Below, one piece after another: positions 46,978-54,750 of a DNA stretch of 64,000 nucleotides. The translations under genes and the position numbers were made by a program. How positions within the stretch are numbered: position 1 is the stretch's first letter; every line of letters begins with the position of its first letter. Below the pieces are notes generated by a model. It was not told where the DNA came from and made no database searches. It worked only from the letters and a program-made list of their open reading frames with translations. Source of the stretch: Roseomonas mucosa (GTDB lineage Bacteria > Pseudomonadota > Alphaproteobacteria > Acetobacterales > Acetobacteraceae); NCBI GenBank assembly GCA_945878375.1, contig CAMDWG010000005.1, forward strand, positions 124,001 through 188,000. Direction: 5' to 3'.

Positions 46978-47588
46978 TGTCCCAGCCTCCTCTCTTCCAT
47001 GTCGCAAGCCAGCATGAATTCCAGGGCTTCCAGGCGCATCAGCGCCCCGGCCATGTCGGCGGCCCATACATAGGATCCGTGCCCGGCGATCAAATATCCA
47101 GGCGGAATATCAGCCATGCCGTCCCAGATCGCGTCCAGCCCCCGCTGCATCCGCGCGATATCCTGGTCGTTCGGCACCACCGGCAGGGTCACCGCGGCGT
47201 CATGGGTGGGAAGGCCGGGGAAGGCCTTCAGCAATTCATAGCCGGCCAGGGTCAGGCTGCCCCCCGCCCGGCGCGACAGCACGGTGTTCGCGATGGAATG
47301 GCCGTGCAGCGCGGCCCCGGCCTTCGGAAAGCGGCGATAGATCCCGCAATGGAGCAGCGTCTCCGCGCTCGATCGCTTTGCCGTGTCCTCCGCGCGACCG
47401 TCCAGGTCCACCACCATCACGTCATCGGGCGTCAGGAACCCCTTGTGCCGGCCAGACACCGTGACGGCGAGCCGGCTTGCGTCCAGCCGCATGGAGAAAT
47501 TCCCCGCCGTGGCCGGCACCAGCCCGAGCGCATCCAGCCGCCGCCCGGCGGCGACAATCGCCTCCGCGACAGCGGGGGGAACGCTCAT
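46974..47588 (-). CDS. mtnB: methylthioribulose-1-phosphate dehydratase
   Basis: Class II aldolase-fold zinc enzyme of the methionine salvage pathway, 204 residues. Zinc ligands: LHGHSIANT (two His) and the third His in LIAGHGSYVW; TAGNFSMRL is the family start segment. ATG 47588 overlaps the TRAP permease stop by ATGA, so it is translated right after it. No mtnA or mtnK lies in the window; they may be elsewhere. Confidence 0.94.
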   Translation of the reverse strand: MSVPPAVAEAIVAAGRRLDALGLVPATAGNFSMRLDASRLAVTVSGRHKGFLTPDDVMVVDLDGRAEDTAKRSSAETLLHCGIYRRFPKAGAALHGHSIANTVLSRRAGGSLTLAGYELLKAFPGLPTHDAAVTLPVVPNDQDIARMQRGLDAIWDGMADIPPGYLIAGHGSYVWAADMAGALMRLEALEFMLACDMEERRLGQ

Positions 47589-49585
47589 GCCGCCCGCTCC
47601 GCCGGGAAGGCGCGGCGCTGCCACAGAAGCAGCGCCCCGCCGATCGCCAGGCCGCCCAGATCCGTCCAGACCTCGGGCACCATGAGCATCAGCCCCGCGA
47701 CGCCCGAGGCGATACGGAGCGGCAGGGCGAGGCGGCCATTCAGCATCCAGCCCTCTGTCGCGCAGGCCAGGAGGAAGACGCCGAAGGCGGCGGAGCCGAA
47801 GGCCTGCAGCACCACCACCAGTTCCCCCTGTGCCACCAGCGCGGGCGACAGCCAGAACATGTAGGGCACGATGAAGGTCCCGAGGCCGAGCTTCACCGCG
47901 ATCACGCTGGTCTTCCACATATCCGCCCCGGCCATGGAGGCGGCGGCGAAGGACGCCAGCGCCACCGGCGGCGTGATGGCCGACAGGATGGCGAAGTAGA
48001 AGATGAACATATGCGCCACCAGCGGCTCCACGCCGATGCGGATCAGTCCCGGCGCCACGACCGCGGCGGCGATCGCATAGGCCGCCGTGGTCGGCACCCC
48101 CATGCCGAGGATGATCGCCACCACCATGGTGAAGATCATCGCGAGGAAGGTGGACGTGCCGGCGATGTCGAGCAGCATGGTCGCGAAGCGCCCGCCCACG
48201 CCGGTCAGCCCGATCACGCCGGCCACGACGCCGGCCGCGGCGCAGACCGCGACCAACTGCATCACTTCCTTGGCGGAGCCCGTCAGGGCGCGCTCGATCG
48301 CGACCAGTGTCTCCGCGACCGCGCCGACAACGGCGGCCGGCAGGGACTGGCCCTGCAGGGTCATGCGGTGGACCAGCGCGGTGCCGAGCATGATGACGAT
48401 GGTCGCCGCAATGCCGATGGCGGCCGCGCGGAAGGGCGAATAGCCCGACAGCAGCACCGCGATCAGCAGCACGAGCGGTGCCGCCATGTAGGACCGCCGC
48501 GCGATGTCCACCCACCGCGGCAGCTCGTCGCGCCGCAGGCCGCGGATGCCGGCCTTGCGCGCGTTCAGGTCGCAATGGATGTAGTTGGCGGTGTAGAACA
48601 GAAGTGCCGGGATCAGGCCGGCGAGCGCGATCTCGGTGTAGGGCATGCCCAGCACCTCGGCCATGATGAAGGCGCCCGCGCCCATCACCGGAGGCGTGAT
48701 CTGCCCGCCGGTGGAACTCGTGGCTTCCACCGCCGCCGCTGTCTGCCGATCGTAGCCGACGCGGCGCATCATCGGGATGGTGAAGGCCCCCGAGGCCACG
48801 ACATTCGCCACCGCGGAGCCCGAGATGGTGCCGAACAGGATGCCCGAGACGACGGTGACCTTGGCCGGCCCGCCACGCGCCCGCCCGACCAGCGCCAGGG
48901 CCAGGTCGTTGAAATAGTCGCCCGCCTTCGACGCCTGCAGGAAGGCCGCGAAGGTGACGAACAGGATGATGAAGCTGGCCGAGACCTGCACGATGGTCCC
49001 CAGCACGCCGTTGTTGCCGAACAGCTCGACCGTCGCGGCCTGCCATTCGACCCCGCGGTGATAGAGGATGCCGGGCATCCAGGGGCCGACGAAGCAATAG
49101 GCGATGAAGACGATCGCGATGATCGGCATGATCAGGCCTGCCGTGCGGCGGGCGAATTCCAGCACCAGCAGGATGCCGGTGATCCCCACCACCAAGTCCT
49201 GCCAGTTCGGACCCATGAAGGACCGCATCTCGATCCCGTCCGCGTCCAGGATGTAGTGCATGGGGATCAGCAGGCAGGGGATCATCAGCAGCCAGTCGTA
49301 CCAGGGCACGCGATGGCCGGGGGCGCCGCTGGCGCGCGGGGCGAACAGCGCGAAGCCCAGCGCGGCGCCCAGGAAGACATGCACGGCGCGAGAGACGGTG
49401 GGATCGACCGGCATGACCAGCAGGATCCACATGTGCCACAGGACGAAGGCCGAGGCCGCGGCCCGCCAGCCCCATCCCTGCCACCCCGCGAGGTCCCGCC
49501 GGGCGGAGGCGAACTCCATGTCGTCCACGGCGGTGTTGACCGCCTCAGCCGGCTTCGGGCCGGCACCCGCAGGCGCGGTTGTCAT
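47585..49585 (-). CDS. TRAP transporter fused permease (DctQM type)
   Basis: 666 residues with about 16-18 transmembrane helices: a DctQ-like N-terminal part (about 1-180) fused to the DctM-like large permease. Recognisable M-subunit segments are GTISGSAVANVVASGAFTIPMM, GGQITPPVMGAGAFIMAEVLG and GMGVPTTAAYAI. Fused permeases normally pair with a TAXI-type solute receptor; none is seen nearby. Start ATG 49585 (MTTAPAGAG). Its stop overlaps mtnB (ATGA), so it is the first gene of the mtn operon. Confidence 0.92.
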   Translation of the reverse strand: MTTAPAGAGPKPAEAVNTAVDDMEFASARRDLAGWQGWGWRAAASAFVLWHMWILLVMPVDPTVSRAVHVFLGAALGFALFAPRASGAPGHRVPWYDWLLMIPCLLIPMHYILDADGIEMRSFMGPNWQDLVVGITGILLVLEFARRTAGLIMPIIAIVFIAYCFVGPWMPGILYHRGVEWQAATVELFGNNGVLGTIVQVSASFIILFVTFAAFLQASKAGDYFNDLALALVGRARGGPAKVTVVSGILFGTISGSAVANVVASGAFTIPMMRRVGYDRQTAAAVEATSSTGGQITPPVMGAGAFIMAEVLGMPYTEIALAGLIPALLFYTANYIHCDLNARKAGIRGLRRDELPRWVDIARRSYMAAPLVLLIAVLLSGYSPFRAAAIGIAATIVIMLGTALVHRMTLQGQSLPAAVVGAVAETLVAIERALTGSAKEVMQLVAVCAAAGVVAGVIGLTGVGGRFATMLLDIAGTSTFLAMIFTMVVAIILGMGVPTTAAYAIAAAVVAPGLIRIGVEPLVAHMFIFYFAILSAITPPVALASFAAASMAGADMWKTSVIAVKLGLGTFIVPYMFWLSPALVAQGELVVVLQAFGSAAFGVFLLACATEGWMLNGRLALPLRIASGVAGLMLMVPEVWTDLGGLAIGGALLLWQRRAFPAERAA

Positions 49586-49788
49586 GACGTCTCCCCGCAA
49601 CGGCCCGCGCCGGACGGCGCGCCGCTGACATAACAATAACGCCGACCCTGTTGCCAGGGCCGGCGCGCGGCCGGTTCTATCCGGCGCGGCCCCCCGGGCG
49701 ACCCTTACGGCCGCGCCGCGAGGCGATCAACGGGGAGGTACCACCCCAGGCCGCCGCCACCGGTCGGTGACCGGCGGCGATGGGCCGT

Positions 49789-50061
49789 TCAGGCCGCCGG
49801 GCGGGACGGGTTGGCCGGCTGCGCCTGGGCGGCCTGGCCGGCCTGCGGGGCCGGGATGCTGCCGGCCGGCTGGGCCGGCGTCTGCGACGCGGCATCCGCC
49901 GCCATCGAGGCGTCCTTGCCGTCCTCTTCCTTCATGTTCTGCTTGAAGGACTTGATGCCCTTGGCCAGGTCGCCCATCAGGCCGCTGATCTTGCCGCTGC
50001 CGAACAGCAGCAACACGACCAGCAGCACGACCAGCCAATGCCAGATGCTGAACGTACCCAT
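49789..50061 (-). CDS. tatA: Sec-independent translocase TatA/TatE
   Basis: 90 residues: one N-terminal transmembrane helix ([20 protein letters not shown]), hinge glycine, amphipathic helix [19 protein letters not shown] and an Ala/Pro/Gln-rich tail. It forms the Tat pore with TatBC, which are not here. Several proteins in this window carry twin-arginine-type signals, so a Tat system is expected. Gap 49586-49788 upstream of the TRAP gene holds only GC-rich inverted repeats. Confidence 0.93.
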   Translation of the reverse strand: MGTFSIWHWLVVLLVVLLLFGSGKISGLMGDLAKGIKSFKQNMKEEDGKDASMAADAASQTPAQPAGSIPAPQAGQAAQAQPANPSRPAA

Positions 50062-50136
50062 CGCGACGCCTCGATCCCATGCTTCGGCCGGATCTCCAGG
50101 ACATGATCCTGAAGCTGGCCGGGTTGCCTCGGCCGG

Positions 50137-50165
50137 ACACTAGTCCGCGTTAAGGTCCGGCGCAA
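50137..50165 (-). promoter_or_regulatory. candidate tatA promoter
   Basis: On the leftward strand, TTGCGC (50165-50160), 17 bases, TAGTGT (50142-50137). Transcription from about 50130 gives a 70-base leader before tatA. The divergent terC gene begins at 50487. Confidence 0.45.
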
Positions 50166-50362
50166 ATGGGACATGGCCCGTCCCGCGCCGCGGCACAACC
50201 CGGCGGGGCGGGGAATCCGGAGCTGCCCTGCCATCCAATGCTGCGGCGCGAAGATTTCCGCAACATTTCCATTCGTTCACTCTTGAAAGCGCCGTGCGGT
50301 TGCGCCACTTGGCGCCCTTGATCCGGGCCCCTCTGGCGGAACCGGCAGGCCGGCAGGCGCTG

Positions 50363-50387
50363 GGCGGGCGGGAGTACCCAGCCCGCC
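50363..50387 (+). terminator. GC-rich hairpin upstream of terC
   Basis: GGCGGGC (50363-50369) pairs with GCCCGCC (50381-50387), and inside it GGG (50370-50372) pairs with CCC (50377-50379) around AGTA, with one bulged A. No T-run follows, so function as a terminator is uncertain; it is probably a structure in the terC leader or a remnant repeat. Confidence 0.35.
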
Positions 50388-50486
50388 GCGCAGGCGCGTT
50401 CTGCTGCCGCGATGTCGGATCGCATCGCAACGATGCCAGGCCCGGACGTCGTTCCGGCTGGCCGTGTTCGGGAGAACGGCTCCGCC

Positions 50487-51500
50487 ATGGAATTCCTAGC
50501 GCTTGAGTGGATCGGGAAGCCGATCTGGATGTGGGTGGGCTTCTTCACCATCGTCCTCGCGCTGCTGGCCTTCGACCTCGGCGTCCTCCACAAGGAGGAC
50601 AAGGAGATGGGCATCAGCGAGAGCCTCTGGCTGTCCGCCTTCTATATCGGCTTCGCCATCCTGTATGGCGGCGCGATCTGGTGGGCCTATGAGTCGGGCT
50701 ACATCACCACCAGCGACGGCACGCATGCCGGCATCACCTATTTCACCGGCTTCTTCATCGAGAAGGCGCTGTCCATCGACAACGTCTTCGTCATCAGCCT
50801 GATCTTCGGCTTCTTCGCCATCCCGCGGAAGTACCAGTACCGCGCGCTGGTCTGGGGCATCATCGCGGTGATCGTGCTGCGCGGCCTCATGATCGCGATC
50901 GGCGCGGCGCTGGTCCAGGAATACGGCTGGATCCTGTACATCTTCGGCGCCTTCCTGATCGCCACCGGCATCAAGATGCTGGTGGTGCCGGAAAGCGACC
51001 CGGACATGTCCAAGAACCCGGTGGTGAAGTTCTTCCGCAAGCACATGCGGGTGACGGACGAGTTGCACGACCAGAAGTTCTTCGTCCGCAAGCCGGACCC
51101 GGCCAAGGGCGGCAAGGTGGTGGTCTGGGCCACGCCGCTGTTCCTGGCGCTGGTCATCATCAACATTGCCGACCTGATCTTCGCGGTGGACAGCGTGCCG
51201 GCGATCTTCGCGATCACCACCGACACTTTCATCGTCTACACGGCGAACATCATGGCGATCCTCGGCCTGCGCGCGCTGTACTTCGCGCTGGCCGCGATGG
51301 TGCATCGCTTCCACTACCTGAAATATGCGCTCGCCCTGGTGCTGGTGTTCATCGGCGGCAAGATCTTCTGGAACCAGATCGTCGGGAAGGTCGACCCCGC
51401 CATCTCGCTCGGCGTCACGCTGGCGATGATCGCGGGTGGCATCTTCTACTCGCTCTGGAAGACCCGGAACGACAAGCCGGAGCACGCCAGCGTCGGCTGA
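50487..51500 (+). CDS. terC: TerC/Alx family integral membrane protein
   Basis: 337 residues, nine or so transmembrane helices. Features of TerC/Alx: WIGKPIWMWVGFFTIVLALLAFDLGVLHK (key acidic residue in LLAFDLG), EKALSIDNVFVISLIFGFF (Asp-Asn pair) and LIFAVDSVPAIFAIT (second Asp site). Members export Mn2+ or Ca2+ or confer tellurite resistance. ATG 50487 fits MEFLALEWIGK; the frame is open to 50412. Not linked to other ter genes, so manganese homeostasis is more likely than tellurite resistance. Confidence 0.9.
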   Translation: MEFLALEWIGKPIWMWVGFFTIVLALLAFDLGVLHKEDKEMGISESLWLSAFYIGFAILYGGAIWWAYESGYITTSDGTHAGITYFTGFFIEKALSIDNVFVISLIFGFFAIPRKYQYRALVWGIIAVIVLRGLMIAIGAALVQEYGWILYIFGAFLIATGIKMLVVPESDPDMSKNPVVKFFRKHMRVTDELHDQKFFVRKPDPAKGGKVVVWATPLFLALVIINIADLIFAVDSVPAIFAITTDTFIVYTANIMAILGLRALYFALAAMVHRFHYLKYALALVLVFIGGKIFWNQIVGKVDPAISLGVTLAMIAGGIFYSLWKTRNDKPEHASVG

Positions 51501-51523
51501 CCGGCGCCAGCGCCGTGACTAAG

Positions 51524-51556
51524 AAAGGGGCGGTCCCGCGAGGGGCCGCCCCTTTT
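51524..51556. terminator. bidirectional intrinsic terminator
   Basis: AAAGGGGCGG (51524-51533) with CCGCCCCTTT (51546-51555) makes a 10-bp stem ending in TTTT on the rightward strand and, on the other strand, in AAAG-derived CTTT. It ends terC and may also serve the convergent TctC gene that stops at 51575. Confidence 0.8.
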
Positions 51557-51574
51557 GCTGTTCCGGGCGCCTTC

Positions 51575-52546
51575 TCAGCTCTCCGGGCGGATGCCGAGGC
51601 GCTGGATCAGCGGGCCCCAGCGGCCGATCTCGCTGGCGACAAGTTGGCGGAGCGTGTCGGGCTGGCTGCCCACGATCTCAAAGCCCGCCGTTGTCATCGC
51701 CTGCTGTGTCTGCGGCACGGCCAGCCCCCGCGCGGCTTCCGCCGCCAGGCGTGCGATCCGCTCGGCCGGGGTGCCGGGGGGTGCGAACAGCCCGACCCAG
51801 CCATAGGCCGCGCTGCCCTCATTCTGCTCGGTCGCCGTCGGGATCTCCGGCGCCTGGGGGAAGCGGCCATCGCTGGTGATCGCCAGCGCGCGCACCGCGC
51901 CGTCCCGCACCTGTCCCAGCACCGCGCCGGATGCCGCGGCCATCAGCTGGATGCGCCCCGCCACCAGTTCCGTCACCGATTGCGGGACTGAGCGGAAGGG
52001 AACATGCGTCATGTCGAGCCCGTGCCGGGCCGCGAATTCCGCGGTGACGAGGTGGCCGAGCGTGCCCGCGCCGACCGACCCGTAATTCAGCCGCCCCGCA
52101 TTGGCCTTCGCATGCGCCACCAGCTCCGCCAGGCTCCGCGCCGGTACCGCCGGATGGGCCGCGACGACGAAGGGCAGCCGCGCCAGCAGCGAGATCGGCA
52201 TCAGGTCGGTCGCGGGGTCGTAGGCCAGCTGCGGGTTCAGGATGCGCGCCGTGCTGGCCGGCCCGCCGATCGAGATGCCGATGGTGTGGCCGTCATTGGC
52301 GCGCGCGATCGCCTCCGTCCCGATCGCGCCCCCGGCGCCGGCGCGGTTCTCCACCACGAAGGGCTGGCCGAAGACGGATTGGAAATGGCTCGCGACCGCC
52401 CGGGCTGCGATGTCGGGGGTGGAGCCGCCGGGAAAGCCGACGATCACCCGCACCGGCCGCTCCGGCCAGGTCCCCTGCGCCCGCGCCAGCGATGGGATGG
52501 CGAGAAGGGCGGTTGCGGCCGCAAGGCCGCGCCGGGTCAGATTCAT
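51575..52546 (-). CDS. TctC/Bug family solute receptor
   Basis: 323 residues. Signal with twin arginines (NLTRRGLAAATALLAIPSLARAQ), then RPVRVIVGFPGGSTPDIAARAVA and VENRAGAGGAIGTEAIAR as in the other two receptors in this window. ATG 52546; the frame extends to 52585. No TctA or TctB is adjacent; the closest other catabolic genes are the CoA-transferase/HMG-CoA-lyase pair 1.2 kb upstream. Ligand unknown. Confidence 0.9.
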   Translation of the reverse strand: MNLTRRGLAAATALLAIPSLARAQGTWPERPVRVIVGFPGGSTPDIAARAVASHFQSVFGQPFVVENRAGAGGAIGTEAIARANDGHTIGISIGGPASTARILNPQLAYDPATDLMPISLLARLPFVVAAHPAVPARSLAELVAHAKANAGRLNYGSVGAGTLGHLVTAEFAARHGLDMTHVPFRSVPQSVTELVAGRIQLMAAASGAVLGQVRDGAVRALAITSDGRFPQAPEIPTATEQNEGSAAYGWVGLFAPPGTPAERIARLAAEAARGLAVPQTQQAMTTAGFEIVGSQPDTLRQLVASEIGRWGPLIQRLGIRPES

Positions 52547-52611
52547 GGCGTTGGTTCCTCCCGATGATGATGCGCCGGCCATCATGCCCGAGCCGGCGTG
52601 CCGCCAAAAGA

Positions 52612-53115
52612 TCAGCGCGCGGCGAGCGTCACGGCTTCGGCATGCACGAAGCCCCGCACCGGGAAGGCGGTGCCGCCCAGCGCATCGATGCGCGGATACC
52701 AGACGCGGACCGAAGACCAGTCATTGCGCGCGGAGACATCCACCACACGCTGCTCGGTCGCGATCCGCCCCCGCGCGGCGCCGGATGCCCAATTCGCATG
52801 GTCCACCAGAATCTCCCGGTTGCTGACCCTGCGGGTGACGACGGCGACATGCCCGTCCGGCATGCCCCGCGTGCGGTCGATCACCAGCACCGATCCCTGT
52901 CGCGGCGTGCGGGACCGCGCATAGCGGCCCGCGGCCCCATCCCACCAGGTCCAGGCATCACCCGCGATCCGGATGCCCGACCGTTCGCGGGCGTAAGGAA
53001 CGCAGGAGACCGGCTCCGCGACCTGCGGCCGCACGACGCCAGGCACCTCCGTCTGGCGGGAGGTCCCGCAGGCGGCGAGGCCGAGTAGAAGCAGTATGGC
53101 AAGCGCGGCGCGCAT
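52612..53115 (-). CDS. CHAP-domain lipoprotein (putative peptidoglycan amidase)
   Basis: 167 residues. Lipoprotein signal LAILLLLGLAACGTSRQ with lipobox LAAC, so anchored in the envelope. CHAP catalytic residues: Cys in PVSCVPYARE (near residue 38) and His in GHVAVVTRRV (near residue 88), followed by an Asn/Glu-type third site. Expected to cleave peptidoglycan amide bonds. Single gene, 65 bases after the TctC receptor start. Confidence 0.85.
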   Translation of the reverse strand: MRAALAILLLLGLAACGTSRQTEVPGVVRPQVAEPVSCVPYARERSGIRIAGDAWTWWDGAAGRYARSRTPRQGSVLVIDRTRGMPDGHVAVVTRRVSNREILVDHANWASGAARGRIATEQRVVDVSARNDWSSVRVWYPRIDALGGTAFPVRGFVHAEAVTLAAR

Positions 53116-53167
53116 GCCATTGTTCTAAATGGATCAGCCCTCTATCCGCCAGCGATTTCGACAGATC

Positions 53168-53833
53168 TCACCTTCGCCGCAGCACCCCGACATGCGCAGC
53201 AGCCATGACCTCGGTGGCTGAGACATCCACCCAGAGGCCCCCAGAAACCTCGGGCGTTGCCGCAAGCCAGTCCCCCACCATGCGGTAGCCGAGGGTGTAG
53301 CCCAGCCATCGCGGCCGGGCCTGGCCAGTGCCGTAGAACCAACTCGCGTGGTCATAGGAACACTCGGCAAGCGCCGCCGCGTCAGGCAGATGCGCGCGCA
53401 GGGTCGCGTCATCCACCGCACATTCCCAAGGCTCCGGCGGATTACCGAACAGATATGCCGTGAACCGCCCCGCCAGCCCCTCGCTGACCAAAGCTTCACC
53501 GAGGCTGCGGCCATAACCCGGACCAGCCATGCGCAGGCAGTGATGCGCTTCGTGCGCCACCTGCCGCCGCAGCGTCCCATCCTCCAAGCTGCGCGCGAAA
53601 CGTGGATTGTCCGGGTCGAGCGTCACCGCGAACAGGCTCTTGTGTTGGGCATGGCCGACCATCCCGATCTCTGGGATGACCGCTCCGGCGAGGCGCTGCA
53701 CCAGGATGTCCAGCCGCGGTACCGCCACATGGACTGCCAGGACGCGCCGTGCTGCCTCGATCTCGGCCATGATCGCCGATCGCCAGGGACCGAGTTCGCC
53801 CTCGGCTTCAAGCCAATGCAGGCGCCAATCCAT
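53168..53833 (-). CDS. DUF2268-like putative Zn-dependent protease
   Basis: 221 residues. The metal-site motif VAHEAHHCLRM (HExxH) and a following Glu-rich helix GEALVSEGLAGRFTAYLFG are what DUF2268 proteins show. A first helical part (MDWRLHWLEAEGELGPWRSAIMAEIEAARRVL, cited in parts) precedes it. No signal peptide; predicted cytoplasmic. Start ATG 53833 overlaps the HMG-CoA-lyase stop (TGATG), so it is at the end of that operon. Function is inferred from the motif. Confidence 0.78.
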   Translation of the reverse strand: MDWRLHWLEAEGELGPWRSAIMAEIEAARRVLAVHVAVPRLDILVQRLAGAVIPEIGMVGHAQHKSLFAVTLDPDNPRFARSLEDGTLRRQVAHEAHHCLRMAGPGYGRSLGEALVSEGLAGRFTAYLFGNPPEPWECAVDDATLRAHLPDAAALAECSYDHASWFYGTGQARPRWLGYTLGYRMVGDWLAATPEVSGGLWVDVSATEVMAAAHVGVLRRR

Positions 53834-54750
53834 CACGCCGCCCGACGCGCCGCCGGCACCGCCCGCAGCCGCCCGCCCGGCATGCCGCCCGGCACGCTTG
53901 CCGCCAGGTCTGCCGCCGCCAGCAGCTTCGACCAGTCCAACCCGGTCTCGATCCCCATGCGGCGGAACAGCCAGGCGACATCCTCGGTCGCGACATTGCC
54001 GGTCGCGCCCGGCGCGAAGGGACAGCCGCCGAGGCCCCCCGCCGCGCTGTCGATCACGTCGCAGCCCGCTTCCCACGCCGCCGCGACATTCGCGACGCCC
54101 ATGCCGTAGGTGTCATGCCCGTGGAATGCGATGCGGCAGGACCCGTCCGGCGCCGTCCAGGACCGCACCGCATGCCCCACCACGCGGGCGACCTGGTCGG
54201 GCGCCGCATTGCCGGTGGTGTCGCAGATCGAGACCTCCATCCAGGGATCGAGCGCGACCGCGCGCTCCACCCAGTCCAGCGCATCGCCTTCGGGCACCAC
54301 GCCTTCGAAGGGGCAATGGAAGCAGCAGGACAGGTTGAAGCGCACCTTGATCCCCGCCGCGACCGCATCGCCGACGATGGCCGACAGGTCGGCGAAGCTT
54401 TCGGCCCGGGACCGGTTGAGGTTCGACTGGTTGTGGCTTTCGGTCACCGACATGAACAGCCCGACGCGATGCGCGCCCGCGGCCTTGGCGAGTTCATAGC
54501 CCTTGCGGTTCGGCACCAGCACCGTGGATTCGAGGCCGTCCAGGGTCAGCGCCGCCTTCAGCACCTCCGCCGTATCGGCCATTTGCGGGATGGCCTTGGG
54601 GCTGACGAAGCTGCCGACCTCCATCCGCCGGATGCCGGCCTCGTACAGGGCGCGCACGAGTGCGATCTTGGTTTCTGTCGGCACGAAGGGGCCGATGGGT
54701 TGCAGCCCGTCGCGCGGGGCGACGTCGCTGATGGTGACGCGCCGGATCAT
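53833..54750 (-). CDS. hydroxymethylglutaryl-CoA lyase family protein
   Basis: 305 residues, DRE-TIM metallolyase. ISDVAPRDGLQPIGPFVPTETKIALVRAL has the DVxPRDGLQ motif, FHGHDTYGMGVANVAAAW gives the His-Asp metal ligands, and AGGLGGCPFAPGATGNVATEDV the active-site Cys loop. Cleaves HMG-CoA or a similar 3-hydroxyacyl-CoA to acetyl-CoA plus a keto acid. ATG 54750 overlaps the upstream CoA-transferase stop (ATGA), so the transferase could activate the acid that the lyase then cuts. Confidence 0.88.
   Translation of the reverse strand: MIRRVTISDVAPRDGLQPIGPFVPTETKIALVRALYEAGIRRMEVGSFVSPKAIPQMADTAEVLKAALTLDGLESTVLVPNRKGYELAKAAGAHRVGLFMSVTESHNQSNLNRSRAESFADLSAIVGDAVAAGIKVRFNLSCCFHCPFEGVVPEGDALDWVERAVALDPWMEVSICDTTGNAAPDQVARVVGHAVRSWTAPDGSCRIAFHGHDTYGMGVANVAAAWEAGCDVIDSAAGGLGGCPFAPGATGNVATEDVAWLFRRMGIETGLDWSKLLAAADLAASVPGGMPGGRLRAVPAARRAA

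Larger units (their letters stand above)
50062..50486. other. 425-base divergent intergenic region tatA/terC
   Basis: No gene is supported here. It contains the tatA promoter and, on the terC side, a 10-bp GC-rich hairpin (50363-50387) whose tetraloop is AGTA. A TTGAAA at about 50284 could be a -35 for terC, but no convincing -10 is seen at the right distance. The remainder is GC-rich sequence without recognisable signals. Confidence 0.6.

Noticed and set aside
50341-50400. GGAGTA motif upstream of terC, as in the manganese (yybP-ykoY) riboswitch
   Set aside because: Here the bases lie in a simple self-complementary hairpin (GGG-AGTA-CCC), and the second conserved core of the riboswitch is not found.
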